DNA from: Solirubrobacteraceae bacterium
Lineage (GTDB): Bacteria; Actinomycetota; Thermoleophilia; Solirubrobacterales; Solirubrobacteraceae
NCBI GenBank assembly: GCA_030447785.1
Contig: JAUJOF010000003.1
Location: 217,336 to 281,335 of the forward strand
Reading direction: 5' to 3'
Length of the DNA stretch: 64,000 nucleotides
Shown: piece by piece, positions 24,404 through 32,996 of the stretch
Position numbering within the stretch: the first letter of the stretch is position 1
How the letters are laid out: each line of letters begins with the position of its first letter
Notes under the pieces: generated by a model
What the model saw: only the letters and a program-made list of their open reading frames with translations
The model's database searches: none
Told to the model about the DNA's origin: nothing
Program-made: the position numbers and the translations under genes

Positions 24404-25633
24404 GTGACGCCCTTCACCATCACCGCGACCGATCCCGGCTCGCGGGCGCGGGCCGGGATCCTGCGCACCGCCCATGGCGACGTGCCCACGCCCGCCTTCG
24501 TGCCGCTGGCCACCAAGGCGACGGTCAAGGCGCTCGAGCCCCACGAGGTCGTCGCCCTCGGCTACGACATGGTGCTGGGCAACACCTACCACCTGTTCCT
24601 CGACCCCGGCCACGAGCTGATCGCCCGCTTCGGCGGGCTGCATCGCTTCATGGGCTGGAACCGTCCGATCATCACCGACTCGGGCGGCTTCCAGGTCTTC
24701 TCCATGGGCCATGGCACGGTGGCCGACGAGATCAAGCGCCGTCCACCCGGCACGGCGACGGGCGGCCGAGAGCGGGCGGGCAAGGTGCTGGCCATCGAGG
24801 AGGACGGCGTGCGCTTCCGCTCGTACATCGACGGCTCGGAGCACGAGCTGCGTCCTGAGACCTCCATGGCGGTCCAGGCTGCGCTGGGCAGCGATGTGGC
24901 GCTGGTCTTCGACGAATGCACGCCCTTCCACGTCGACCGCGACTACACCGCGCGCTCCACTGCACGCACCCACCGCTGGCTCGAGCGCTGCCTTACCTGG
25001 CATGCCGAGCATGGCCCGCCCGAGCAGCTCGTCTACGGCATCGTCCAGGGCGGCGTGCACGAGGATCTGCGCGTGGAGTCAGCCGAGACGGTGGCGGCCA
25101 GCCTATGCCACGGGATCGCCATCGGTGGCTCGCTGGGCGCGGACAAGGCCCAGATCTACGAGGTCACCGGGTGGGCCACCGCGGTCCTGGGCGGGCGTGC
25201 CGAGGGCAAGCCCCGCCACCTGCTGGGCATCGGCGAGATCGACGACCTCATCGCCGGCGTCGAGCTGGGCATCGACACCTTCGACTGCGCGATGCCGACC
25301 CGGGTGGGGCGCCACGGGATGGCGCTGGTTCCCGATCCAGACCGCCGGTGGCGTATCGATCTCGGTTCCGCGCGCTTTCGGGACAGCGACGAGCCGATCA
25401 TGGAGGGCTGCCCGTGCCCGGCCTGCACGGCCGGCCATCCGCGGGGCTACCTGCGCTACCTGCTCAAGAGCCGCGAGCTGACCGCGCTGCGCCTGCTCAC
25501 GGTGCACAACCTGGCCTTCGTGGCCCGGCTGATGGCCGACCTGCGCGTCGCGATCGCCGCGGGCACGCTGGCCCAGACGGCGCGCGCGCTGCGCGAAGGT
25601 GCTGCGCCCGGCCTCCAGCCACAGACGTCCTGA
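24404..25633 (+). CDS. tgt: tRNA-guanine transglycosylase
   Basis: A 409-residue Tgt: nucleophile region ITDSGGFQVFS, DECTPF, the substrate motif GIVQGGVHEDLR, the catalytic Asp in GIDTFDCAMPTRVGRHG, and the zinc site CPCPACTAGHPRGYLRYL. It exchanges guanine-34 for a queuosine precursor in GUN tRNAs. GTG 24404 follows a -10-like TAGGCT (24390-24395) by 8 bases, suggesting a leaderless message. Other queuosine genes are not in the window. Confidence 0.95.
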   Translation: MTPFTITATDPGSRARAGILRTAHGDVPTPAFVPLATKATVKALEPHEVVALGYDMVLGNTYHLFLDPGHELIARFGGLHRFMGWNRPIITDSGGFQVFSMGHGTVADEIKRRPPGTATGGRERAGKVLAIEEDGVRFRSYIDGSEHELRPETSMAVQAALGSDVALVFDECTPFHVDRDYTARSTARTHRWLERCLTWHAEHGPPEQLVYGIVQGGVHEDLRVESAETVAASLCHGIAIGGSLGADKAQIYEVTGWATAVLGGRAEGKPRHLLGIGEIDDLIAGVELGIDTFDCAMPTRVGRHGMALVPDPDRRWRIDLGSARFRDSDEPIMEGCPCPACTAGHPRGYLRYLLKSRELTALRLLTVHNLAFVARLMADLRVAIAAGTLAQTARALREGAAPGLQPQTS

Positions 25634-25635
25634 GC

Positions 25636-26868
25636 TCAGCGGGCGTTGTCGTTGATGAGGTCCTGCAGGTCGTCGACCAGCTCGTCCGTGCTGCCGCCGT
25701 CGATCGGCCGCGTCTCCACCGCGCCCGAGCCTCCGCCGGAGGTGTTGCCCAGGGCGATGGCCAGTACCGCGGCGATCACCAGCGCGACGGCGAGCAGGAG
25801 CGCCGCGATCCGCGCGACGTTGGGTCGGCGGCGCCGGGGCTCGGGGCCCCGGCGACGGGACGCGGGAGCCGGGGGCGGGCCCTGGGGGCCGGTCTGGGGG
25901 CCGGTGCGCGGCGCGTGGGGCTCCAGGCGCCGGGGCGGTGCGGCCACCGCCCCCGCCGCCCCGGCGGGCACCGCGCGCGTGGCGTCGGTCGCCGGATGGT
26001 CGCGGCGCAGCGCCTGGGTGGACTGCGTGCCCTCCAGCGGCCCCTCGCCGCGCAGCGCGGCGCCGAAGCCCTGGCGCATCTCCTCGGCCGAGCCCCAGCG
26101 CTCCTCGGGCTCCAACGCGAGCGCCCGCTCGATGACGATGGCCACCTGGGGCCCGATCTCGGGGTTGACCCGGTCGGCGCGTGGCGGGACCTCGCGCTGC
26201 TGCTTGAGGGCCAGCTCGGTGAGCGAAGTGGCCTGGTAGGGCAGGCGGCCGGTCAGCAGCTGGTAGGCGACGACGCCGAGGGCGTAGAGGTCGGTGCGTG
26301 GCCCGGCCTGCTCGCCGTGGGCCTGCTCGGGGGCCAGGTAGGCGGCGGTGCCCAGCACGGAACCGGCCTGCGTGATCGCCGCCGAGTCGGCCGCCTTGGC
26401 GATGCCGAAGTCGGCCAGCTTCACGGTGCCCTCGTCGGAGCGCATCAGGTTGCCGGGCTTGACGTCGCGGTGCACGACCCCGTGGCGGTGGGCGTAGGCC
26501 AGCCCGCGGCAGGCGCCGTCGACCAGCGCGCCGGCCTCTTCGAGAGCCAGCCGGCCGGCGTCGCGCAGGATCTCCGCGCCCGACTGGCCCTTGATGTACT
26601 CCATGACGATGTAGTGACGACCCGTCGGATCGTCCAGCCCGAAGTCGAAGACCTGCACGATGTTCGGGTGCACGAGCCGCGCCGCGGCCAGCGCCTCGCG
26701 GCGGAAGCGCGAGACGAACTGGGAGTCGTCGACCAGGTGCTCGGCCAGCAGCTTGACCGCCACGTGGCGCTCCAGCCGGCGGTCGAGGGCCAGGTGGACG
26801 GTCGACATGCCGCCGAAGCCCAGGCGGTCGCCGACCTCGTAGCGTTCGGCGATGACCTCCTCGCTCAC
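25636..26868 (-). CDS. membrane-anchored Ser/Thr protein kinase, PknB type
   Basis: A 410-residue Hanks-type kinase. Glycine loop LGFGGMSTVHLA (near residue 16), Lys in HVAVKLL, catalytic VVHRDVKPGNLM, DFGIAKA, and APEQ in the activation segment. A Pro/Arg-rich juxtamembrane stretch (about residues 280-350) leads to one membrane helix (IAALLLAVALVIAAVLAIAL) and a short outside tail of about 40 residues, with no PASTA repeats. It is the third gene of a minus-strand operon after the phosphoesterase and the lipoprotein, overlapping the latter by GTGA. Confidence 0.93.
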   Translation of the reverse strand: MSEEVIAERYEVGDRLGFGGMSTVHLALDRRLERHVAVKLLAEHLVDDSQFVSRFRREALAAARLVHPNIVQVFDFGLDDPTGRHYIVMEYIKGQSGAEILRDAGRLALEEAGALVDGACRGLAYAHRHGVVHRDVKPGNLMRSDEGTVKLADFGIAKAADSAAITQAGSVLGTAAYLAPEQAHGEQAGPRTDLYALGVVAYQLLTGRLPYQATSLTELALKQQREVPPRADRVNPEIGPQVAIVIERALALEPEERWGSAEEMRQGFGAALRGEGPLEGTQSTQALRRDHPATDATRAVPAGAAGAVAAPPRRLEPHAPRTGPQTGPQGPPPAPASRRRGPEPRRRRPNVARIAALLLAVALVIAAVLAIALGNTSGGGSGAVETRPIDGGSTDELVDDLQDLINDNAR

Positions 26869-27458
26869 GGTCCGACCTCGGCGCGGGGTGGCGCTATGAC
26901 CCCCGGGGGGGTTGTGCCGCCGGAGCCGCCTGACTCAGGCGTCTCGCCGCCCCCGTCGTCCGGGTCCTCGGACGCAGGCGGCGGCTCGGGGGGCTTGGGG
27001 GGCTTGGGGGGCTTGGGAGGTTTGGGCGACTCCTCCTGCTCCTCCTCCTCGGGCTCCTCCTCGGGCGCGGGCTGCTCGATCGTGGGCGTCGGGTCGTCCT
27101 GGACGGGGGGAGGATCCTCCTCCTCCTCGGCCTCCCTCTCCCTCTGGGCCTCCTCGCACTCCGTGGCGGCCTGCTGCTGGAGCAGCCCGGCGCCCTCCTG
27201 GAGGCGGGTCACCAGCTCGGTGTCGACCGAATCGGGCAGCTCCACGAGGCGGTCGTTGAAGGACTGGACCTGCGCCGTCGCATCGTCGCAGCGCGTCGAG
27301 GACACCGCACTGGCGACCTGATCGAGATCCTCGGCCAGGGCGTCGGCGCGCGAGGCGGGGATGCCCCCCTCGGCGCCGCCGCCGCCGCCGCACGCGCCGA
27401 CGGCGAGCGCGGCCAGGGCGGCGGGGATGGAGAGGAGGGAGCGGTGGAGGATGGTCAC
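26865..27458 (-). CDS. proline-rich secreted lipoprotein
   Basis: A 197-residue protein from GTG 27458. The signal peptide ends in the lipobox LAVGACGG. A helical part follows (about residues 30-105: ADALAEDLDQVASAVSSTRC to EREAEEEED), and then a Pro/Glu/Lys tail with four KPP repeats near 26985-27030. No known domain. It is co-transcribed with the PknB-type kinase through GTGA overlaps at both ends and could be its outside partner or sensor; that is inference. Confidence 0.8.
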   Translation of the reverse strand: MTILHRSLLSIPAALAALAVGACGGGGGAEGGIPASRADALAEDLDQVASAVSSTRCDDATAQVQSFNDRLVELPDSVDTELVTRLQEGAGLLQQQAATECEEAQREREAEEEEDPPPVQDDPTPTIEQPAPEEEPEEEEQEESPKPPKPPKPPKPPEPPPASEDPDDGGGETPESGGSGGTTPPGVIAPPRAEVGP

Positions 27459-28186
27459 TGGCCGAGGTGCAGTCGTTGTCCCAGCGAGGCCGGTAGACCC
27501 GCCTCCCGGATGGCGGCTTCCGCCCCGTCGACGTCGTACTCCGTCCTCCGCCAGCCCGCCCGTCCGCGCTGCGTGTCGAGCAGCAGCCAGGCGGCGCGCG
27601 GATCGCCGTCTCGCGGCTGGCCGACGCTGCCGGGGTTGAGGAGCCATTCGGCGTCGCCGAGGTCGACCTCGTCGCCAGGGTAGCGGCGCTCGCCGACGAG
27701 CGGGCCGTCCGGCGGACGACCGAAGGCCAGGGCCACGTGGGAGTGGCCGATCAGGGCGATCGGCTCCTTTGCCGCGTCCAGGGCCATCTCGGCCAGCAGG
27801 TCCGAGAGCACGTACTCCCAGATCGGGTCGCGGGGGGATGCGTGGTAGAGGCCGACCTCCTCGCGACGGTCGGCGGGGCGCAGGCCCTCCAGGAAGCCCA
27901 GCTCGTCGGCTCCGATCGTCTCCTGGGTCCATTCCACCGCGGCGGCCGCACCGGGGGAGAACTCGTCGATGGCCAGGCTGCGGGTGACGGCCAGATCGTG
28001 GTTGCCGGCCAGGCAGATCGCAGAGCGCTCGCGGGCGAGCTGGACGCAGGCGTCGGGGTCGGCGCCGTAGCCCACCAGGTCGCCCAGGCACCAGATCTCG
28101 TCGGGCGCCTGCCGGTCGACGTCGGCCAGGACGGCCTCGAGGGCGTGGCGGTTGCCGTGGATGTCGGAGATGATGGCGGCGCGCAT
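27455..28186 (-). CDS. calcineurin-like metallophosphoesterase (YfcE/MJ0936-like)
   Basis: A 243-residue protein with the metallophosphoesterase ladder: AIISDIHGNRHALEAVL, CLGDLVGYGADP, CLAGNHDLAV, GHSHVALAFGR and NPGSVGQPRDG. All metal ligands are present. The probable substrates are small phosphodiesters or phosphoproteins. First gene of the phosphoesterase-lipoprotein-kinase operon, so it may act with the kinase. It begins at ATG 28186, divergent from the M48 peptidase. Confidence 0.92.
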   Translation of the reverse strand: MRAAIISDIHGNRHALEAVLADVDRQAPDEIWCLGDLVGYGADPDACVQLARERSAICLAGNHDLAVTRSLAIDEFSPGAAAAVEWTQETIGADELGFLEGLRPADRREEVGLYHASPRDPIWEYVLSDLLAEMALDAAKEPIALIGHSHVALAFGRPPDGPLVGERRYPGDEVDLGDAEWLLNPGSVGQPRDGDPRAAWLLLDTQRGRAGWRRTEYDVDGAEAAIREAGLPASLGQRLHLGQ

Positions 28187-28256
28187 GGAGAGAGAGCACT
28201 CTAAGGGCCCGTGGCGGACCCTACGGTCGGAGGGGACGGCTCGCGGACGCCTGCGC

Positions 28257-29453
28257 GTGGTGGCGGCGGTGGTCGCCGCGATCGTGGTCGCCGAGGCCGC
28301 GGTGCTGGCGTTGCGTCCGCGCGAGGGGATCGGGAATCCCTTGCCGGTCGATCCCACAGCGTACTTCACGCCTGATCAGATCCAGCGCGCGGAGGCCTAC
28401 CGCGGCCCCCAGCGCCTGCTCGGGCTCGGTGTGCTGGCGGTGGAGATCGGTGTGCTGGCCTTGGCGGCCTGGCGCCCGCCCGCGGCCCTGACCGCCCCGC
28501 GCCGGCGCCCGTTGGTGGCCGCGGCGGCCGCCGGCGCGGCCCTCTCGGTGCTGGTGGCCCTGGCCCCGCTGCCCCTGCAGGCCGTTGCCCACCAGCGCGC
28601 GCGTGCGGTGGGCCTGGTCACCCAGTCCTGGGGCGGATGGGCGGCCGACGTGGTCCGATCGACCGCCATCGCCGCCCTGTTCGCCGCCCTGGGCGCCGCT
28701 GCGGTGGTCGGCCTGCTGCGCCGCGCTCCGCGGACGTGGTGGCTGTGGGGCTCGGGCGTGATCGTCGGCTTCGGGGCGTTCACGGTGGCGCTGAGCCCGG
28801 TAGTGATCTCGCCGCTGTTCAACGACTTCCGCCCGCTTCCCGCCGGAGACCTGCGCCGCGACGTTCTCGCCCTGGCCGACCGCGCCGGGGTGCGGGTGGG
28901 CGAGGTCTACGTGATGGACGCCAGCCGGCGCACCACGGCGGCCAACGCCTACGTCGCCGGCCTGGGCGCCACCAAACGGGTCGTGCTCTACGACACGCTG
29001 CTCGAGGGCTTCGCGCCGGACGAGGTGCGGGTGGTGGTCGCCCATGAGCTCGGACACCAGTTCCACGCCGACCTGTGGGGTGGGCTGGGCTTCCTCGCCG
29101 TCGTCACGCCCGTGGGGCTCTTCGCGGCCGGGCGCATCACCGAGCGCCTGGCGCCAGACCTGCGCGGGCCCGCGGCCCTGCCCGCGCTGGCCCTCAGCGT
29201 GGCGGTGCTGGTTCCCGCGATCACCTGGGTGTCCAACCAGCTCTCGCGTGCTGTCGAGGCGCGCGCGGACACCTTCTCGCTGCAGCTCACCGGGGCCCCC
29301 GCGGCCTTCGCGGCCTTCGAGCGGCGCATCACCCTGCGCAACCTCACCGACCCCGACCCACCGGACTGGGCGACGTTCCTGCTGGGCACCCACCCGCCCA
29401 CCGTGGAGCGCCTGGGCGCCGCCGAGGCGTGGGCGGCCGGCCGGCGCCCCTAG
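28257..29453 (+). CDS. M48-family membrane metalloprotease (Ste24/HtpX-like)
   Basis: About 398 residues with several membrane helices in the first 230 residues and the zinc motif VVVAHELGHQFHAD near residue 264; the third ligand Glu is in AVEARADTFSLQ. The domain order (helices, then YVMDASRRTTAANAYVAGLG, then HExxH) matches CAAX-protease-like M48 enzymes. The start is uncertain: GTG 28257 is the first conventional codon after a -10-like TACGGT (28222-28227), but the frame is open upstream to ATG 28185. Likely role: membrane protein quality control. Confidence 0.88.
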   Translation: MVAAVVAAIVVAEAAVLALRPREGIGNPLPVDPTAYFTPDQIQRAEAYRGPQRLLGLGVLAVEIGVLALAAWRPPAALTAPRRRPLVAAAAAGAALSVLVALAPLPLQAVAHQRARAVGLVTQSWGGWAADVVRSTAIAALFAALGAAAVVGLLRRAPRTWWLWGSGVIVGFGAFTVALSPVVISPLFNDFRPLPAGDLRRDVLALADRAGVRVGEVYVMDASRRTTAANAYVAGLGATKRVVLYDTLLEGFAPDEVRVVVAHELGHQFHADLWGGLGFLAVVTPVGLFAAGRITERLAPDLRGPAALPALALSVAVLVPAITWVSNQLSRAVEARADTFSLQLTGAPAAFAAFERRITLRNLTDPDPPDWATFLLGTHPPTVERLGAAEAWAAGRRP

Positions 29454-29467
29454 TGCCTGAGTGGGCC

Positions 29468-29782
29468 CTAGCCGTTCCGCCCGGGCTCGTCGCCGAACTC
29501 GGGCAGGTTCTTGATCCCTTCGCGGGTGCGGTACTTCGACCAGGCGTCTTCGAGCGCGTCGAGCAGCTCGCGGGCGAAGCGCGGCGAGAGATTGACCCGC
29601 GTCACGACGACGCCGGGGATCTCCTCCTCCTCGACCTCGTGGTCGACCCGCGCGAAGGTGATTGTGAACTCGTAGTCGCTGAAGGAGACGTTGGCGAAGT
29701 TGGCGTAGTGGCCCGCCATCTCCTCCGGCGAGAAGTGGATGTTGATGTGGCGCTCGGGAGGGAGCTGATCGTCGTCGGCCAT
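29468..29782 (-). CDS. DUF3467 family protein
   Basis: A 104-residue acidic protein. The core HYANFANVSFSDYEFTITFARVD and the end VNLSPRFARELLDALEDAWSKY match DUF3467, a small conserved family of unknown function. It starts at ATG 29782, divergent from rlmH with only 20 bases between them. Confidence 0.8.
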   Translation of the reverse strand: MADDDQLPPERHINIHFSPEEMAGHYANFANVSFSDYEFTITFARVDHEVEEEEIPGVVVTRVNLSPRFARELLDALEDAWSKYRTREGIKNLPEFGDEPGRNG

Positions 29783-29802
29783 GGCGCCTACTATCGCAGC
29801 GA

Positions 29803-30213
29803 ATGAAGTGGACCGTCCTCGCCGTCGGGCGCCTGCGCCCGCCCTTCGCCGACGACGTCCAGCACTACATGCGCCTGCTCGCCCGCCACGCCAGGATCGA
29901 GGTGGTGGAGGTGGCCGAGGTCGATGCGGTCGCGCGCCGCCTGCCCCGTGGAGCCGTGGTCGTGCTGCTGGACGCCGGTGGCGAGGAGCACGACTCCGTG
30001 GCCTTCAGCCGCTGGCTGGAGAGTCACCGTCAGGGTGGGCGCGACGTGTGCTTCGTGGTCGGCGGGCCCTACGGGATCGCGCTCGACGGCCGGGTCGATC
30101 ACCGCCTCTCGCTGGGTCCCATGACCCTGCCTCACCAGCTCGCGCGGGTGGTGCTGCTCGAGCAGCTCTACCGCGGGCACAAGATCCTCGCCGGCGAGCC
30201 GTACCATCACTAG
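29803..30213 (+). CDS. rlmH: RlmH-type 23S rRNA methyltransferase
   Basis: A 136-residue SPOUT methyltransferase. The knot motifs are VVLLDAGGEEHDS, CFVVGGPYGIA and LGPMTLPHQLARVVLLEQLYR, ending GEPYHH as RlmH proteins do. RlmH methylates N3 of pseudouridine 1915 in helix 69 of 23S rRNA. The middle is shorter than in E. coli RlmH (155 residues). ATG 29803 follows the -10-like TACTAT (29789-29794) by 8 bases. Confidence 0.9.
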   Translation: MKWTVLAVGRLRPPFADDVQHYMRLLARHARIEVVEVAEVDAVARRLPRGAVVVLLDAGGEEHDSVAFSRWLESHRQGGRDVCFVVGGPYGIALDGRVDHRLSLGPMTLPHQLARVVLLEQLYRGHKILAGEPYHH

Positions 30214-31833
30214 ATCACGGGTCCGATCGAGCAGCTGCACGCCGCCGTCGGGGCGGCCGTGGCCGCCACCGCCGACGGCCACGCGCCCCGCGCGCGCCCG
30301 ACCCTCGAGCGCCCCAGGAAGGCGGGCTTCGGCGACTTCTCCACCAACGCCGCGCTCCTGCTGGCGCCCGTGCTGGGCGAGCCGCCGCGCGATGTCGCCG
30401 CGCGCTTGGGCGACGCGCTGAGCGACCGCCTGGGCGACGCCCTGGAGCGTGTGGAGGTCGCCGGGCCGGGGTTCCTCAACCTCTTCCTCTCCGATGCCTG
30501 GCACCGCGGGGCGCTGGGCGGAGTGGTGGCCGCGGGCGCGAGGTTCGGCGCCGGCGGCGCGGCCGTGCCCGAGCGCATCAGCGTGGAGTTCGTCTCGGCC
30601 AACCCCACCGGGCCGCTGCACGTGGGTCACGCGCGCAACGCGGCCTACGGCGACGCGCTGTGTCGCATCCTGAGCTTCCACGGCCATGCGATCGAGCGCG
30701 AGTTCTACGTCAACGACTTCGGCAGCCAGGTCCTGCGCCTGGGGGAGTCCCTCCAGGCGCGCGCCCGCGGCGAGGAGGTGCCCGAGGATGGCTACCGCGG
30801 CGAGTACGTCGCCGAGCTGGCCGCCGAGATCGAGGGCGCCGCGCAGCGCCCCGTCGAGGAGGTGGCCCGCGCCGGGGCGGCGGCGGTGCTCACGCGCATC
30901 GCCGCCACGCTGGAGGCCTTCGGGGTGGGCTTCGACCTCTGGTTCAGCGAACGCACGCTGCACGAGGGCGGCGACGCGCTGGTGCGCCGCGCGTACGACG
31001 AGCTGGAGCGCCAGGGGCGGACCTACCGCTCCGAGGGGGCGCTGTGGCTGCGCACCTCCCAGCTGGGCGACGACAAGGACCGTGTGCTCGAGCGATCCTC
31101 GGGAGAGCACACCTACTTCGCCTCCGACGTCGCCTACCACCAGCACAAGCGCGAGCGCGGCTTCGACCGCCTGCTCGACGTCTGGGGCGCCGACCACCAT
31201 GGCTACGTGGCACGCATGAAGGCCGCCTTCGCGGCGCTGGGCGGCGACCCCGAGCGCCTCGAGCTGCTCATCATGCAGTTCGTCAACCTCACCGGGGGCG
31301 CCTCGATGTCCAAGCGCGCCGGGGACTTCGTGACCTTGGACGACCTGGTCGGCGAGGTCGGCGTCGACGCGGCGCGCTGGTTCCTGCTCGCCCGCTCGCA
31401 CGACACCACGGTCGAGTTCGACCTCGACCTGGCGCGCGAGCAGGAGCCCCAGAACCCCGTCTACTACGTCCAGTACGCGCACGCCCGCATCGCCTCGCTG
31501 CTGCGCGCTGCGCAGGACGCCGAGCGGGAGGTCGCCCTGGCGCGGCCCGACCGCGGCGCCCCGCTGGAGGCCGCCGAGCGGGAGCTGATCAAGAAGGTGC
31601 TCGCCTTCCCGGGCGAGGTGGAGGAGGCGGCGGCGCGCCGCGCGCCCCACCGCATCGCCGCCTATGCGCTGGAGCTCGCCCAGCAGTTCAGCGCCTTCTA
31701 CCGCGACTGTCCGGTGCTCAAGGCCGAGTCGGCCGACCTGCGCGCTCAGCGCCTGGCCGTCAGCGCCGCCACCCAGGGAATCATCGCCCGCGCGCTCGAT
31801 CTCCTGGGCGTGCGCGCGCCGGCTTCGATGTGA
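30214..31833 (+). CDS. argS: arginyl-tRNA synthetase (no canonical start codon)
   Basis: Class I ArgRS of about 539 residues. HIGH motif: SANPTGPLHVGHARNA; KMSKS equivalent: GGASMSKRAGDFV; C-terminal anticodon-binding DALR domain with VYYVQYAHARIASLLR. Homology begins at ITGPIEQLHAAVGAAVAA, directly after the rlmH stop (TAG 30211-30213) and in the same frame. The only codons available there are ATC 30214, ATC 30226 and CTG 30235. GTG 30259 would remove the first helix of the N-terminal domain. I extend to ATC 30214 as the best homology start. Confidence 0.9.
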   Translation: MTGPIEQLHAAVGAAVAATADGHAPRARPTLERPRKAGFGDFSTNAALLLAPVLGEPPRDVAARLGDALSDRLGDALERVEVAGPGFLNLFLSDAWHRGALGGVVAAGARFGAGGAAVPERISVEFVSANPTGPLHVGHARNAAYGDALCRILSFHGHAIEREFYVNDFGSQVLRLGESLQARARGEEVPEDGYRGEYVAELAAEIEGAAQRPVEEVARAGAAAVLTRIAATLEAFGVGFDLWFSERTLHEGGDALVRRAYDELERQGRTYRSEGALWLRTSQLGDDKDRVLERSSGEHTYFASDVAYHQHKRERGFDRLLDVWGADHHGYVARMKAAFAALGGDPERLELLIMQFVNLTGGASMSKRAGDFVTLDDLVGEVGVDAARWFLLARSHDTTVEFDLDLAREQEPQNPVYYVQYAHARIASLLRAAQDAEREVALARPDRGAPLEAAERELIKKVLAFPGEVEEAAARRAPHRIAAYALELAQQFSAFYRDCPVLKAESADLRAQRLAVSAATQGIIARALDLLGVRAPASM

Positions 31834-31857
31834 GCGGGCCCGGGTAGGCGCGGGCGC

Positions 31858-32013
31858 ATGAGCGAGCAGCCCGGACACGCCGAGCGCGACCAGGACGAGA
31901 CCTCGCCGCAGACCGGCGGGGGCGTCGAGCCCGAGGAGGCCGAGCAGATCTCCGGAGCGTCCCTGCCGGACGACGAGGGCGCCGAGCAGGAGGAGGGTGA
32001 CGCGGCGGGGTAG
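31858..32013 (+). CDS. small acidic protein, unknown
   Basis: A 51-residue, Glu/Asp-rich open frame beginning MSEQPGHAERDQDE and ending EQEEGDAAG. No cysteines, no hydrophobic segment, probably disordered. ATG 31858 lies 7 bases after TAGGCG, a weak -10. The composition (acidic, no Arg filler) is unlike out-of-frame sequence here, which supports real coding. Confidence 0.5.
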   Translation: MSEQPGHAERDQDETSPQTGGGVEPEEAEQISGASLPDDEGAEQEEGDAAG

Positions 32014-32037
32014 CGCTCGCGCCGCGGCGCGGCGCGT

Positions 32038-32517
32038 CTACAGTCGGTAGCGCGCCAGGTCGTCGTCCAGGCGTCGCGCGTCGGCGCTGCTGAGCGCGAC
32101 CCCGTCACCACCGGCCTGCGCTGTGGGTTCCGCGCGGGCGCGCCGGCGCCAGCGCGGCAGCGCCAGGGCCAGCGCGAGTCCCACCCCGGCAAAGGCCACG
32201 AGCGGCACGGCGTAGGCAGCCAGCCCGAAGCCCTCGTCGGAGGGCATGGCCAGCACGCCCTCGCCGTACTCGCCGACCAGCTCGGCCTTGATCTCCGCCT
32301 TGGTACGCCCCTGAGCGACCAGGTCGCGGATCAGCACCCTCTGACGCTCGGCCTGCGGCGAGCCCTCGGCCACGTTGAGGGGGACGTTGCACGTCGTGCA
32401 CATCACCTCGTCCTCCACGTCGGGCAAGGTGGTCCGCGCCTGCTGGGCGAGCGCCGGCGTGGCGGCGAGGGCGGCGACCACGACGGCCACCGACAAGCTC
32501 AGGACGGTACGCCACAT
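32038..32517 (-). CDS. ccmH: CcmH-type cytochrome c maturation protein
   Basis: A 159-residue protein: signal-like N-terminal helix, then the redox motif VMCTTCNVPLNVAEGSPQAE (CxxC), KAEIKAELVGEYGEGVLA, then a membrane helix (residues about 105-125) and a basic tail. This is the CcmH/NrfF/CycL layout. CcmH reduces apocytochrome cysteines for haem attachment. The other Ccm genes (ccmE, ccmF, ccmI-like) lie about 6 kb away, beyond the tRNA-Gly region. Confidence 0.88.
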   Translation of the reverse strand: MWRTVLSLSVAVVVAALAATPALAQQARTTLPDVEDEVMCTTCNVPLNVAEGSPQAERQRVLIRDLVAQGRTKAEIKAELVGEYGEGVLAMPSDEGFGLAAYAVPLVAFAGVGLALALALPRWRRRARAEPTAQAGGDGVALSSADARRLDDDLARYRL

Positions 32518-32529
32518 CGCCACCCATCG

Positions 32530-32535
32530 TAGAAT
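32530..32535 (+). promoter_or_regulatory. -10 element of tRNA-Gly
   Basis: TAGAAT ends 11 bases before the mature tRNA 5' end, in the short gap to the divergent ccmH. Confidence 0.5.
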
Positions 32536-32546
32536 GCCCCTCACGC

Positions 32547-32619
32547 GCGGACGTAGCTCAGTTGGTAGAGCGTCGGCTTCCCAAGCCGAAGGTCGCGGGT
32601 TCGACCCCCGTCGTCCGCT
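32547..32619 (+). tRNA. tRNA-Gly(CCC)
   Basis: A full cloverleaf. The acceptor arms GCGGACG and CGTCCGC pair, the D-arm has GCTCAGTTGGTAGAGC, the anticodon stem TCGGC/GCCGA encloses the loop TTCCCAA (anticodon CCC), and the T-arm is GCGGG-TTCGACC-CCCGT. The discriminator is T and CCA is not encoded. The gene-poor stretch with broken genes starts immediately downstream. Confidence 0.96.
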
Positions 32620-32996
32620 TGTCCCGGGTCGCACTGTTTCGCGCTTTTGCGCTGCACTTGCCGTGAAGCGGGACATAGGTGTAGCCGAAGGTCATGCCGG
32701 GTCCGCGCCACCTCGCCCGACCTCCCAGAGACGTCGAGGTTGCATCCTGGTCGCATTGCGCTCGGTCGTGATGGGGCCATGGCCAGTCGAGCAGTCGGCG
32801 TCGCGGTGGACGGCTTGGGCAGGCTGGCCGCGAGATGCCTCGCTCACCTCCGAGAAATCGCTGCTGATGCCCCTATAGGCGCGCATGACCCTCCAGCCGA
32901 TCACCTATGCCGGGCGCACCGCCGCCACGGTCAGCCCCCGGCGCTTTACCTGGCCGCCGACGTCGGCCAGCGTCCGCCCGACGGCCCCGAGCGCGC
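32620..32996. other. 377-bp stretch with no recognisable gene
   Basis: Open frames here have no recognisable protein similarity and mixed codon composition. No integrase, no repeat of the tRNA 3' end and no clear promoter is seen. It lies between tRNA-Gly and the DUF3267 gene. Confidence 0.6.

Noticed and set aside
26985-27030. GGCTTGGGG tandem repeat
   Set aside because: It is simply the coding sequence for the KPP repeats of the lipoprotein, not an independent element.
29781-31847. 688-codon frames on both strands over argS
   Set aside because: Shadow frames of argS without any family-like sequence.
32620-32996. Possible integrase remnant after tRNA-Gly
   Set aside because: No integrase motif (R..H..R..Y) in any frame and no repeat of the tRNA 3' end was found.
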